From contig RPSH01000001.1 in assembly GCA_003946805.1 (NCBI GenBank), forward strand, positions 186,001 through 250,000: a DNA stretch of 64,000 nucleotides, given 5' to 3'. The DNA is from Bacillus sp. 2B10. Lineage in GTDB: Bacteria; Pseudomonadota; Alphaproteobacteria; Sphingomonadales; Sphingomonadaceae. The notes under the pieces were generated by a model. That model was not told the DNA's origin, made no database searches, and saw only the letters and a program-made list of their open reading frames with translations. Of the stretch, positions 8,258 through 16,437 are shown piece by piece (within the stretch, counting starts at the first letter, position 1; the number at the start of each line of letters is the position of its first letter). The position numbers and the translations under genes are program-made.

Positions 8258-9257
8258 AATCGTCGTCGCCGCCGCCCATCATGATCGTCCCGTCCTTGGC
8301 CAGCTGGCGCGCCACGGTGATGACGCCCTTCTGCGCATCGAGCACCTCGGCCAGCTTCATCGGCCCGCGCGCCTCCATCTCGTCGCGAATGCCGTCGGCG
8401 GCGCGTGCCGACATGCAGCCGAGGAACCGCCCGCGGGCCGCCTCGTCCACGCCCTTGAGCGCGCGCACCAGCATGTCGCTGTCGACGTTGCGGATCAGCA
8501 CGCCCAGATTCTTGTCGTCCATCTCCAGCAGGTTGTCGAAGACGAACAGCTGGTCCTCGATCTGCCGCGCGATGTCGCGGTCGATCTTGGCCAGTTTCGG
8601 CATGACCCGCGTCTCGGTCGCCTTGCGGCCCGACGACAGGATCTTGGCGGCGTCCTTGGCTCCGCCCAGTTGCACGTTGGTGCCGCTGGTCCGCCCGGTC
8701 ATCCGCCGCGACAGCATCGACTTCAACGTTTCGATCGCCTCGGCGGTGATCGGGCCCAGCTTGGCGATGCGATGCAGGATCTGCGGCTGCGACGCTTCGG
8801 GCAGCCCTTCCAGCACCTGCGCGGCGATGCCCGGCTCGAGGTTGGCGAGCAGCACCGCGGCGATCTGCGGATGTTCGTCCTTGATAAGGCTGACGATCTC
8901 GGCAGCGTCCATCCAGTCGAGCAGCTCGATAGCGCAGGCGGTTTCCACCGGGGTGATCCGCGCCAGCACGCTCTCGGCCTTGGCGGCACCCAGCGCCTTG
9001 TTCATCACCATTTCGATGTGCGGGCGCGGGTCGAAGCCGACGGTCGTACGGTCGCGGGCCTTTTCGACGAAGTCGTCGAGGACCACGGTCACCTCGTCCT
9101 CGCTCACGTCGGCGACGGTGAACATCGCCTTGCCCAGCTGCTGGACCTCTTCGGGGTCCAGCTTCTGCAGGATCGCGGCGGCTTCCTCGTCGCCGACCAG
9201 CATCATCAGGACCGCGGCGCGCTCGACGCCGCTATGGATGCGGGTGGGGGCGTTCAC
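8250..9257 (-). CDS. fliG: Flagellar motor switch protein FliG
   Basis: FliG is the rotor protein that binds FliF and interacts electrostatically with the stator. The 335-residue product has the N-terminal FliF-binding domain (GVERAAVLMMLVGDEEAAAIL), the middle-domain DEHPQIAAVLLANL motif (EHPQ), and a C-terminal domain. That C-terminal domain contains QLFVFDNLLEMDDKNLGVL and a charged helix (SARAADGIRDEMEARGPM) carrying the usual torque residues. It ends in an acidic tail (GGGDDDYV) as in other alphaproteobacteria. It overlaps fliF by 4 bases and fliH by 8. Confidence 0.97.
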   Translation of the reverse strand: MNAPTRIHSGVERAAVLMMLVGDEEAAAILQKLDPEEVQQLGKAMFTVADVSEDEVTVVLDDFVEKARDRTTVGFDPRPHIEMVMNKALGAAKAESVLARITPVETACAIELLDWMDAAEIVSLIKDEHPQIAAVLLANLEPGIAAQVLEGLPEASQPQILHRIAKLGPITAEAIETLKSMLSRRMTGRTSGTNVQLGGAKDAAKILSSGRKATETRVMPKLAKIDRDIARQIEDQLFVFDNLLEMDDKNLGVLIRNVDSDMLVRALKGVDEAARGRFLGCMSARAADGIRDEMEARGPMKLAEVLDAQKGVITVARQLAKDGTIMMGGGDDDYV

Positions 9258-10936
9258 TGCTTGGCATCCGACTGGATCATGTCGCGCACGGCCAGCGCGG
9301 CGCGCGCCGGATTGTCGCGGGTGAAGCCGCGGACCAGCCCGACCCGGTCGTCATAGCTGCGCGCGCTCTCCAGCATTTCCATGCTCACCTGCTCGGGCTG
9401 GCTGCCCGATGGTTCGGACGGGGCGGGGGCGGCCAGCGCGGCGGCCTGTGCGGTGGCATCGGCCTCGCGCCGCTTGTTGATCGCCTTCACCATCGGGCGG
9501 ACGCCCATGAACAGGACCAGCAGCGCGATGATGAGCGCGGTGCCGTTGCGTGCCGCCATCGGCACCCAGTCGGCATCGTACCACGGCCGGGCGACCTCAC
9601 CGGGCACCGCCTCGGGCGAGAATTTGCGGCTGATGACGGTCACCGTGTCCTGGCGCTGCTGGTTGTAGCCGACCGCCGCCTTCACCAGGTCGTTGATCTG
9701 CTGGATCTCGGCCGGGGTGCGCGGCTTGGCGCCTTCGGGTTCGCGCAACAGCACGGCGACCGACAGGCGACGGATCGATCCAGGCGCGGCGCGGGTCACC
9801 GACACTTCCTTGCCGAGGTCATAGGCGCGGTTGAAGTTCTCGCTGGTCTTGACCGGCGGGGTGGCGCCGGGCGCGGTGCCGGGCTGGACCGTCGCGCCTG
9901 CCGGACCCGGCGTCGCGGTCGCCAGCGTCGATGCGGCGGGCGGCGTGTTGCTCAGCGCGCCGGGGATGCCGCCGGGGGTCGTCTCGCCCGGGGTATTGCC
10001 CTGCCACGTGCCCTGCTCGGCACGGACCACGCCCTGCTTGTCATAGCTTTCGCGCGTCGCCTGGCTCTCGTCCAGATCGACATCGGCCTGTATCTCGGCC
10101 GAGAAGTTGCCGGCACCCAGCAGCGGGGTGAGCAGCGTGGTGAGCTGCGCGCGATACTTGTCCTCGATCCGGCGCTGATAGTCGATCCGCTCGTCCGACA
10201 GGGTCGATCCCTCGCTGCCGTCGGTCGGCTTGCTCAGCAGCGCGCCCATCTGATCGATGATCGTCACCTGATCGGCCTTCATTCCCGGCACCGAGCTGGC
10301 GACGAGGTTGACGATCGAACGGACCTGCGCCTGGCTGAGGCTGCGGCCGGGTTCGAGGCGGACGATGACCGAGGCGGAGGGCTGGGCGTTGTCGCGCACG
10401 AACACCGACGATTCGGGCATCGCCAGGTGGACGCGCGCGTCGGCGACCGATTCGATCTCGCTGATCGACTTGGCCAGTTCGGTCTCGCGCGCCTGGCGCA
10501 ACCGCTCGCCTTCGACGGCGCGCGAAACGCCCATCGGCAGCTGGTCGAGGATCGCATAGCCGCCCGGCGCCGCCTTGGGCAGGCCCTGTCCGGCCAGCAG
10601 GATGCGCGCGCGGTGGTAATCGTCCTCGGCGACGGTGATGCCGCCCGAATCGTCCACGCTGCTGCCGATCTTCGCCGCGCCCAGCGCGTCGACCACCGCC
10701 TGCTTGTCGCTGTCGGGCAGCTGCGGGAACAGCACGCGCTGCGGCGGCGTCGCCAGCGCCATCCACGCCAGTGCCGCCGACAGGACGAGCCCGACGATGA
10801 AGATCATCGGCAGGCTGCGCCTGACCGCAGGGTTCTTCATGATACCGCCGATCTGCGTCAGCGGATTGGCGAAGCGGGCGGGGGCCGCAGCGGCGGGAAC
10901 GCCGCCTGCACCGGTGGTGGCGAGTGCGTTTTCCAT
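9254..10936 (-). CDS. fliF: Flagellar MS-ring protein FliF
   Basis: FliF forms the MS-ring, the base on which the flagellum is built. The 560-residue product has an N-terminal membrane helix (RSLPMIFIVGLVLSAALAW) and ring-building motifs, including LPDSDKQAVVDAL, YHRARILLAGQGLPK and VHLAMPESSVFVRD. A long periplasmic domain with a Pro/Gly-rich loop follows, then a second membrane helix (GTALIIALLVLFMGVRPMV). The cytoplasmic tail ends in RAALAVRDMIQSDAKQ and would bind FliG. It begins 1 base after fliE ends. The length is typical. Confidence 0.97.
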   Translation of the reverse strand: MENALATTGAGGVPAAAAPARFANPLTQIGGIMKNPAVRRSLPMIFIVGLVLSAALAWMALATPPQRVLFPQLPDSDKQAVVDALGAAKIGSSVDDSGGITVAEDDYHRARILLAGQGLPKAAPGGYAILDQLPMGVSRAVEGERLRQARETELAKSISEIESVADARVHLAMPESSVFVRDNAQPSASVIVRLEPGRSLSQAQVRSIVNLVASSVPGMKADQVTIIDQMGALLSKPTDGSEGSTLSDERIDYQRRIEDKYRAQLTTLLTPLLGAGNFSAEIQADVDLDESQATRESYDKQGVVRAEQGTWQGNTPGETTPGGIPGALSNTPPAASTLATATPGPAGATVQPGTAPGATPPVKTSENFNRAYDLGKEVSVTRAAPGSIRRLSVAVLLREPEGAKPRTPAEIQQINDLVKAAVGYNQQRQDTVTVISRKFSPEAVPGEVARPWYDADWVPMAARNGTALIIALLVLFMGVRPMVKAINKRREADATAQAAALAAPAPSEPSGSQPEQVSMEMLESARSYDDRVGLVRGFTRDNPARAALAVRDMIQSDAKQ

Positions 10937-10937
10937 A

Positions 10938-11303
10938 TCAGACCGGCATGCTCATGATGTCCTTGTAGGCGGACAAGAGTTTGTTCCTGACCTGCATCGT
11001 CGCCTCGAAGCCGACCGATGCCTGCTGGCGCGCCATCATCACCTTGGCGATGTCCACGGTCTCGCCGCGTTCGTACATCGCCGACAATTCGCTCGCCTTG
11101 TTCTGCTGCGCATTCACGCCCTTCAGCGCGTCGCCCATCGCGTCGGCGAAGCTGGTCGGCTTCGCCGGTTCGGCCGGCACCGGGGCGGCCGCGACCTGCG
11201 CGTTCGCCTTGGACAATGCCTGGTTGCGCTCGAGGATCTGGGCGCGCAGCGCCATCACCCGGTCGATGCCCATCGCACCGCCGACCCCGCCGACGCCGCT
11301 CAT
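10938..11303 (-). CDS. fliE: Flagellar hook-basal body adaptor FliE
   Basis: FliE connects the MS-ring to the proximal rod and is the first rod protein exported. The 121-residue product has an N-terminal helix rich in Ala/Gln, followed by the conserved C-terminal rod motif. That motif runs from SFADAMGDALKGVNAQQNKA through DIAKVMMARQQASVGFEATM to QVRNKLLSAYKDIMSMPV, a textbook FliE ending. Its start overlaps the end of the upstream sigma-54 activator by 4 bases, so both are probably on one transcript. It precedes fliF. Confidence 0.96.
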   Translation of the reverse strand: MSGVGGVGGAMGIDRVMALRAQILERNQALSKANAQVAAAPVPAEPAKPTSFADAMGDALKGVNAQQNKASELSAMYERGETVDIAKVMMARQQASVGFEATMQVRNKLLSAYKDIMSMPV

Positions 11304-12604
11304 GCCGACGCCGCCATCGACTGGGCCGCCGGAGCCTGCCCGAGCAGCTCGCCGGCCTCACGCGCCTTGGCGAGGCGGTAGCGCAGCGTGCGCTCCGAAA
11401 TGCCCAGCCGCCGCGCGGTCTCGATCCGGTTGCCGCCGCATTCCTCCAGCGTGCGGCGGATCGCCGCGAACTCGTGGATCTGGACGATGTTGGTCAGCGT
11501 GCCGGCCACCGGCTCGACGCTGCGCAGCGCCGGGGCGGCATTGGCGTTGGCCGCGCTTGCCCGGTCGAACACGATGTCGTGCGCCTCGATCCGGTCGCCC
11601 ATGCCCAGCAGCAGCGCGCGCTGGATCACGTTCTCCAGCTCGCGGGCATTGCCCGGCCAGTCGTGGCGCACCAGCATCGCCAGCGCCTCGTCCGAAATCC
11701 ACGGCAGCGTCTGGCGCATGCCCGCATGGCGCACCACCATCGCGGCGGCCAGCGCGGCGACGTCGCCGGTGCGCTCGTTCAGCGCGCGGGTGGTCAGCGG
11801 AAACACGCTCAGCCGGTAATACAGGTCGGCGCGGAAACGGCCCGCCGCCACCTCGTCCTGCAGGTCGCGATTGGCGCAGGCGACGACGCGGACGTCGACC
11901 GCCTCGGCCTGGGTCGCGCCGATCGGCACCACCTCGCGCTCCTGCAACACGCGCAGCAGCTTGGCCTGCAACGCCAGCGGCAGCTCGGCGATCTCGTCGA
12001 GCAGCAGCGTGCCGCCATGCGCCGCGCGGAAAAAGCCTTCGCCCGCAGCGCCTGCGCCGGTGAACGCACCCTTCACATGGCCGAACAGCATCGCTTCCAG
12101 CATGGTTTCGGGCAGCGCGGCGCAGTTGATCGCGACGAACGGGCCGTCGGCGCGGGCGCTCTCGGCATGGATGGTGCGCGCCAGCACTTCCTTGCCGGTG
12201 CCGGTCGGGCCGTTCACCAGCACGGTGATGTCGGCGGCGGCGACGCGGCGGGCCAGCGCCTGGAGCGCGAGGCTCTCGGGATCGGCCGCGACCGCCTCGT
12301 GCCGGCCGCACAGCAGCGCGGCGGCAAAGGCATGGGCCAGCTCGGTATCGGCATGGGAATAGGACAGGCGGGCGGGGCGACCATCGGCGAACGGCGTAGC
12401 CGACGCCGGACCGTCGGCCAGCACCAGCGTACGCGCCGCGATCGGCGGCACTTCGCCTTCCATGACCAGGAACACGTCGCCCGGCCCCGGCTTCTGCCCG
12501 GCATTGGCGAGGGCGAAGCCCTGCGCACGCAGCGACGAGACCAGCGTGAACTTGGCGCCAAGCACGGCAGCGGATGGATAGATCGAGCGCATGGTTTCGG
12601 ACAT
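11300..12604 (-). CDS. Sigma-54-dependent flagellar transcriptional activator (FlbD/FleQ-like)
   Basis: This is an AAA+ enhancer-binding protein that would open sigma-54 (RpoN) promoters. The 434-residue product has a short N-terminal region (about 110 residues) with no recognisable phosphoacceptor receiver domain. The AAA+ domain has Walker A GPTGTGKE at 132-139, the sigma-54 contact loop GAFTGA at 179-184 and Walker B TLLLDE near 199-204. A Fis-type helix-turn-helix ([20 protein letters not shown]) lies near the C-terminus. It heads the fli run and faces the flagellin gene, and exact sigma-54 promoters occur before other flagellar genes in the window, so it is very likely their activator. 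The ATG at 12602-12604 follows a GGGGGA stretch with very short spacing; MRSIYPS, four codons later, is an alternative start. Confidence 0.88.
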   Translation of the reverse strand: MSETMRSIYPSAAVLGAKFTLVSSLRAQGFALANAGQKPGPGDVFLVMEGEVPPIAARTLVLADGPASATPFADGRPARLSYSHADTELAHAFAAALLCGRHEAVAADPESLALQALARRVAAADITVLVNGPTGTGKEVLARTIHAESARADGPFVAINCAALPETMLEAMLFGHVKGAFTGAGAAGEGFFRAAHGGTLLLDEIAELPLALQAKLLRVLQEREVVPIGATQAEAVDVRVVACANRDLQDEVAAGRFRADLYYRLSVFPLTTRALNERTGDVAALAAAMVVRHAGMRQTLPWISDEALAMLVRHDWPGNARELENVIQRALLLGMGDRIEAHDIVFDRASAANANAAPALRSVEPVAGTLTNIVQIHEFAAIRRTLEECGGNRIETARRLGISERTLRYRLAKAREAGELLGQAPAAQSMAASA

Positions 12605-12639
12605 TCCCCCTGAACGGCACCCTTTTGCCGGCAAATGGT

Positions 12640-12667
12640 TAACGCCCGGTAAAATGACCGCCGATTC
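12640..12667 (+). promoter_or_regulatory. Candidate sigma-28 (FliA) promoter for the flagellin gene
   Basis: TAAC at 12640-12643 and GCCGATTC at 12660-12667 resemble the FliA consensus (TAAA, 15 bases, GCCGATAA), with 16 bases between the two parts. The predicted start would leave a leader of about 160 bases before the flagellin ATG. The -10 part fits well and the -35 part only partly. Flagellin is the classic FliA target, which supports the call. Confidence 0.4.
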
Positions 12668-12682
12668 GGCTCTGTACTCCGC

Positions 12683-12705
12683 GTACGTACCCTCGCGCGC
12701 GCGAG
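12683..12705. promoter_or_regulatory. Palindromes between the activator and flagellin genes
   Basis: Two perfect palindromes lie back to back in the 233-base divergent region: GTACGTAC at 12683-12690 and CTCGCGCGCGCGAG at 12692-12705. They could be protein-binding sites, for example for the adjacent enhancer-binding protein. No function can be shown from sequence alone. Confidence 0.35.
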
Positions 12706-12837
12706 CCCTCCGAAAATCCGGAATTTTTCTGCTTAATCCGGTCCGGTGCGTGCCGTTTCTCCGGGCAGCAGCTTCGTTCCCGCACGCTTCAAAGGGGGGA
12801 TCGCGGGGCGCTTGAAGCCAGACCGGAGGATACATCA

Positions 12838-14820
12838 ATGACCGTTATCGGATCCAACATCGGATCGCTGCGCGCAGCCAACGCCTCGACCGCCGCCAAT
12901 GATTCGCTCAAGGCGTCGATGGAGCGCCTTTCGACCGGCAAGCGCATCAACTCGGCCAAGGACGACGCCGCCGGCCTCGCCATCGCCAGCCGCATGACCA
13001 GCCAGATCAAGACGATGGCCGTCGCCGCGCGCAACGCCAATGACGGCATCTCGATGGCGCAGACCGCCGAAGGCGCGCTGGGCGAAGTAACCAACATGCT
13101 GCAGCGCATGAAGGAACTCGCCGGCCAGGCCGCCAACGGCACGCTCGGCAATTCCGAGCGCAAGTCGCTCCAGTCGGAAGTCTCGCAGCTGACCGCGCAG
13201 ATCAACGACATCTCGAACAAGACGAACTTCAACGGCATCAACCTGCTCGACGGTTCGGTGAAGAGCGTCTCGCTCCAGACCGGTGCGCAGGCCGGCCAGA
13301 CCACCTCGGTCAGCCTCGCCAACACCTCGGCCACCGCGCTCGGCCTGAACGGCTACCGCGTCGAAGGCCAGGCGACCACCGGCCGCATCAGCGCCGCGAC
13401 GGTCAACGCCGGCGACATCCAGATCAACGGCAAGAACGCGTTCAGCGCCAACCTGACCGCCGGCACCGCCGAAACCACGGCAGCCGCGATCAACACCAAC
13501 ACCGGCCAGACCGGCGTGTCGGCGACCGCGTACAACACCCTGTCGGGCGGCCCGATCGCTTCGGGCGGCGTGACCAGCACGACCGGCTTCTCGATCGCGG
13601 TCGGCGGCGGCACCGCCGTCAACGTGACCGGCGCGAACGGCCAGGAACTGGTCGACAAGATCAACCGTGACGTGGGCGGCATCAGCGCGCAGCTCGACAG
13701 CGAAGGCAAGATCGTCCTGTCGAACGACACCGGCAAGACCATCGTCATCGCCGGCGCCGATGCGGGCAAGGCGGGCTTCACCGCCGGCACCTATGGCGGT
13801 TTCGTGGCACTCAACAGCTCGGATGGCCAGCCGATCGACATCAAGCGCGGCACTTCGGGCGATGCGACCGACCTGACCGCACTGGGCCTGAACGAAACCT
13901 CGACGACCGACGCGGTCAAGGGTTCGGCCGTCGGCTCCACCGCGCTGGCCGTCACGGACGACGTGAAGATCAACGGTGTCGCCATCGGTGCGTCGAACGA
14001 TGCCTCGGCCGCTTCGAAGGCCGCCGCGATCAACGCCACGTCGAAGGACAGCGGCGTGACCGCGACCGCGACGACGACGGCCACCGTCGCCCTCGACTCG
14101 TCGAAGATCGTCGCCGCCAACGAACTGACCATTAACGGCGCGACCGTGACGCTCAGCGATGTCGACGGCACGACCGGCATGTCGATGTCGGACGTGGTCA
14201 AGAACATCAACGACGCCGGCATCAGCGGCCTGGTCGCGTCGAGCGACAAGGACGGCAACCTGATCCTGACCTCGTCGACCGGCAACGACATCACGCTGAA
14301 GGACGGCGCGGCCGGCACCTCGGCTGGCCTCGTGATCGGCATGAAGGGCGATGACGGCGGCGCCTCGACCGGCACGATCGCGGCCGGCCTGACCCTGCGC
14401 GGCCGGGTCGAGCTGAAGTCGGACTCGGGTGCGGAAATCCGCGTCGAAGGTTCGAGCGCCTCGCTCGCCAAGGTCGGCCTCGCTGCCCAGGGCGGTGCGG
14501 AAAGCATGGTCGGCGGCGCGCTGAATGTCTCGACCCAGGCGAATGCCTCGGTCGCGATGAACGCCATCGACAAGGCGCTGGACAAGGTCTCGTCGATCCG
14601 CGGCGACCTCGGTGCGGTGCAGAACCGCCTGCAGGTCACCGTCAACAACCTGACCACGACCTCGTCGAACCTGCAGGAAGCCCGCAGCCGCATCGAAGAT
14701 ACCGACTTCTCGTCGGAATCGACGGCGCTCGCCAAGGCGCAGATCCTCGGCCAGGCCTCGACCGCGATGCTGGCGCAGGCCAACCAGTCGCAGCAGGGTG
14801 TGCTCAAGCTGCTCGGCTAA
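12838..14820 (+). CDS. fliC: Flagellin
   Basis: Flagellin is the filament subunit, exported and polymerised outside the cell. The 660-residue product has the conserved D0/D1 N-terminus ([17 protein letters not shown], then [21 protein letters not shown] and [12 protein letters not shown]) and the matching C-terminus ([20 protein letters not shown], ending [14 protein letters not shown]). The roughly 430-residue centre is a low-complexity Ala/Thr/Ser/Gly/Asp region. It has several flagellin_IN-type ING motifs ([27 protein letters not shown]). There is no cysteine in the segments read. A strong ribosome-binding site (GGAGGA) lies 8 bases upstream. The gene diverges from the sigma-54 activator and is followed by a strong hairpin terminator. 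Confidence 0.97.
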   Translation: MTVIGSNIGSLRAANASTAANDSLKASMERLSTGKRINSAKDDAAGLAIASRMTSQIKTMAVAARNANDGISMAQTAEGALGEVTNMLQRMKELAGQAANGTLGNSERKSLQSEVSQLTAQINDISNKTNFNGINLLDGSVKSVSLQTGAQAGQTTSVSLANTSATALGLNGYRVEGQATTGRISAATVNAGDIQINGKNAFSANLTAGTAETTAAAINTNTGQTGVSATAYNTLSGGPIASGGVTSTTGFSIAVGGGTAVNVTGANGQELVDKINRDVGGISAQLDSEGKIVLSNDTGKTIVIAGADAGKAGFTAGTYGGFVALNSSDGQPIDIKRGTSGDATDLTALGLNETSTTDAVKGSAVGSTALAVTDDVKINGVAIGASNDASAASKAAAINATSKDSGVTATATTTATVALDSSKIVAANELTINGATVTLSDVDGTTGMSMSDVVKNINDAGISGLVASSDKDGNLILTSSTGNDITLKDGAAGTSAGLVIGMKGDDGGASTGTIAAGLTLRGRVELKSDSGAEIRVEGSSASLAKVGLAAQGGAESMVGGALNVSTQANASVAMNAIDKALDKVSSIRGDLGAVQNRLQVTVNNLTTTSSNLQEARSRIEDTDFSSESTALAKAQILGQASTAMLAQANQSQQGVLKLLG

Positions 14821-14890
14821 CCGTTTCCGGAGGCCGCCGTTCCCCCTTTGAAAGAAGGCGGCGGCCCCGGACCTCCCGGCAACGGGACGA

Positions 14891-14918
14891 GCCCCCGGCG
14901 ACCGAGGTCGCCGGGGGC
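14891..14918 (+). terminator. Hairpin terminator after flagellin
   Basis: A 12-base-pair GC-rich stem (GCCCCCGGCGAC / GTCGCCGGGGGC) with a CGAG loop is followed by TTTC, 70 bases after the flagellin stop. Just upstream, 14832-14866 can form a second stem (GGCCGCCG / CGGCGGCC) around a long loop. The strong hairpin is a likely intrinsic terminator even though the T run is short. Confidence 0.7.
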
Positions 14919-14979
14919 TTTCGGCGTTTCCGGAAAGCGGGCAGGCGGACTCTATACATAGGGCGCTGTGCGGAGCGGG

Positions 14980-15480
14980 CGTGCGAGATCCGAAATCCTC
15001 CCCGCCCCGCGGGGAAGGGGACCATGCGCAGCATGATGGAGGGGCGTGGCCGCAGGTGAAACACCAAGGGCAAGGACGACGGGGAAAACTTCCCGTACCC
15101 CCGCGCAGGCGGGGGCCAGGGCCAGATTGAACTGCCGTTGCGATCGGTACTCTGTGCCCCCGCCTGCGCGGGGGCACGAGACGTCCGCCAAACTCCAACC
15201 CAAACTTCAACTGCGCGACGAGCAAGGCGTGGTGGAAAATGACCAAACCTCCCCGCAGGCGTACCCCGGCGCAGGCCGGGGCCCAGTCGGGGGGCGTATC
15301 CCCTCAATCGACAGCGCATCCCGACTGGACCCCGGCCTCCGCCGGGGTACGCCTGCTGGCGAGGCAACCGATGGCGTCCATCGGACCGCACTGATCCGTC
15401 ACCATCCGCCACCACATCCCGTCGCCCCAGCGCAGGCCGGGGCCTCCCGCGGGGAGGCGCGCAACTGCGCCACCACCGGA
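14980..15480. repeat. Cluster of palindromic intergenic repeats in an 870-base gap without genes
   Basis: No plausible gene is seen from 14821 to 15690. The gap holds at least three repeat units. One is an imperfect inverted repeat at about 14997-15045 (CCTCC ... GGAGGGG). The second is a pair of opposed hairpins at 15098-15115 and 15154-15177 (CCCCCGCGCAGGCGGGGG and its inverse). The third is another opposed pair at 15256-15356 (CCCCGGCGCAGGCCGGGG and CCCCGGCCTCCGCCGGGG). Similar hairpins recur at 53.9 and 57.1 kb. Such pairs look like REP/BIME elements. Confidence 0.75.
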
Positions 15481-15634
15481 AGCAACCGACCCGCTTTCCT
15501 ACAACCCACCCGCTACGCTAGCATCCGCATCCCGCTCTTTCCCATCGCCAAATCCCTGTCGTTCGCCGCCCCGCCACACCCGCGCACAACAATGCGCACG
15601 AGTGTGACCTTTGTGACCTTTGCCCACGCAAAGA

Positions 15635-15660
15635 CGGGGCCGGACCCTCGTCCGACCCCG
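15635..15660 (-). terminator. Hairpin terminator after fliA
   Basis: About 30 bases past the fliA stop, the minus strand can form a stem of CGGGG and CGGAC paired with GTCCG and CCCCG. It has one mismatch and a four-base loop, and is followed by GTCTTT. The same design (CGGAC-N4-GTCCG plus GTCTTT) occurs after atpC, which strengthens the call. Confidence 0.65.
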
Positions 15661-15690
15661 CCCAGGCCGCCAACAGACCCGCCGGCCGCC

Positions 15691-16437
15691 TTACCCGGTA
15701 GCCCGCGCCAGCGCCCGTTTCAGCTTCTCGTGCGCCGCCTTCTTGATCTGGCAGATGCGCGCCGCACCGACGCCCAGCACCTGCCCGATCTCCTCGAGGT
15801 TGAGTTCCTCGACATAGTAAAGCTGGATGACCTGCGCCTCGCGCTCGGGCAGCGCGGCGATCGCGGCGATCAGCGTGCTCCGCAGCTCGCCTTCCGCCAG
15901 CGCCTCGAACGCATCGGGGCCGTCGTCCATGAACCACGGCGCCTCGTCGGTATAGACGTCATCGATCGAATCGAACTGCACCGACTGGACGTCGGCATAA
16001 TCGACGCGCAGCCGCCCCAGCGGCACGCCCAGCCGGTCGGCGATCTCGGCCGGCACCGGCGCGCGGCCCAGCTCCTGCGTCAGCACCGACACCGTCTTCG
16101 CATAGTCGCGCCGCCGCTTCATCGCGCCGCGGCTGATCGTCGCCTGTCGCCGCAGCTCGTCGATCATCGCCCCGCGCAGCCGGGTCGCCAGATATTGCTC
16201 GAACGTCACCGTGCCCCGATCCTCGAAGCCCGGTACCGCCTCGACCAGCGCGACGAGGCCGACCTGCACGAGATCCTCGACATCGACCATCGTGCTCATA
16301 TGGCCGTGGACGTGCCACGCGATGCGGCGGACCAGCGGCAGGTGGCGGCGCACGATCGCGTCGCCGTCGTTGGGCCTCGCGTGACGGGTATAGACCGGCA
16401 CGCTCGGTTCGGGCTGGGGAAAGAAGGGGGCGTTCAT
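15691..16437 (-). CDS. fliA: RNA polymerase sigma factor FliA (sigma-28)
   Basis: FliA directs RNA polymerase to late flagellar promoters. The 248-residue product has sigma region 2 (IVRRHLPLVRRIAWHVHGHM, DVEDLVQVGLVALVEAVPGF), region 3 (RGAMIDELRRQATISRGAMK) and region 4 (LPEREAQVIQLYYVEELNLE, then EIGQVLGVGAARICQIKKAA), as in other sigma-28 proteins. Its ATG at 16435-16437 overlaps the flhA stop by 4 bases, and it is the last gene of the transglycosylase-flhA-fliA run. Its anti-sigma factor FlgM is encoded 3.5 kb away on the same strand. A hairpin terminator follows. Confidence 0.96.
   Translation of the reverse strand: MNAPFFPQPEPSVPVYTRHARPNDGDAIVRRHLPLVRRIAWHVHGHMSTMVDVEDLVQVGLVALVEAVPGFEDRGTVTFEQYLATRLRGAMIDELRRQATISRGAMKRRRDYAKTVSVLTQELGRAPVPAEIADRLGVPLGRLRVDYADVQSVQFDSIDDVYTDEAPWFMDDGPDAFEALAEGELRSTLIAAIAALPEREAQVIQLYYVEELNLEEIGQVLGVGAARICQIKKAAHEKLKRALARATG

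Noticed and set aside
12616..12628. GGCAC followed by TTGC as a sigma-54 promoter near the activator start
   Set aside because: The spacing between GG and GC is 9, not 10 bases, and sigma-54 promoters rarely tolerate this. It also lies at the start of the divergently read activator.
12835..15246. Long minus-strand open frame (803 codons) opposite the flagellin gene
   Set aside because: It is antisense to a clear flagellin, has Arg/Gly-rich composition typical of GC-rich shadow frames, and runs through the repeat region; no start signal or family motif.
15046..15690. Possible genes in the fliC-fliA gap
   Set aside because: The open frames there consist of repeat-derived sequence with no ribosome-binding site and no family pattern.
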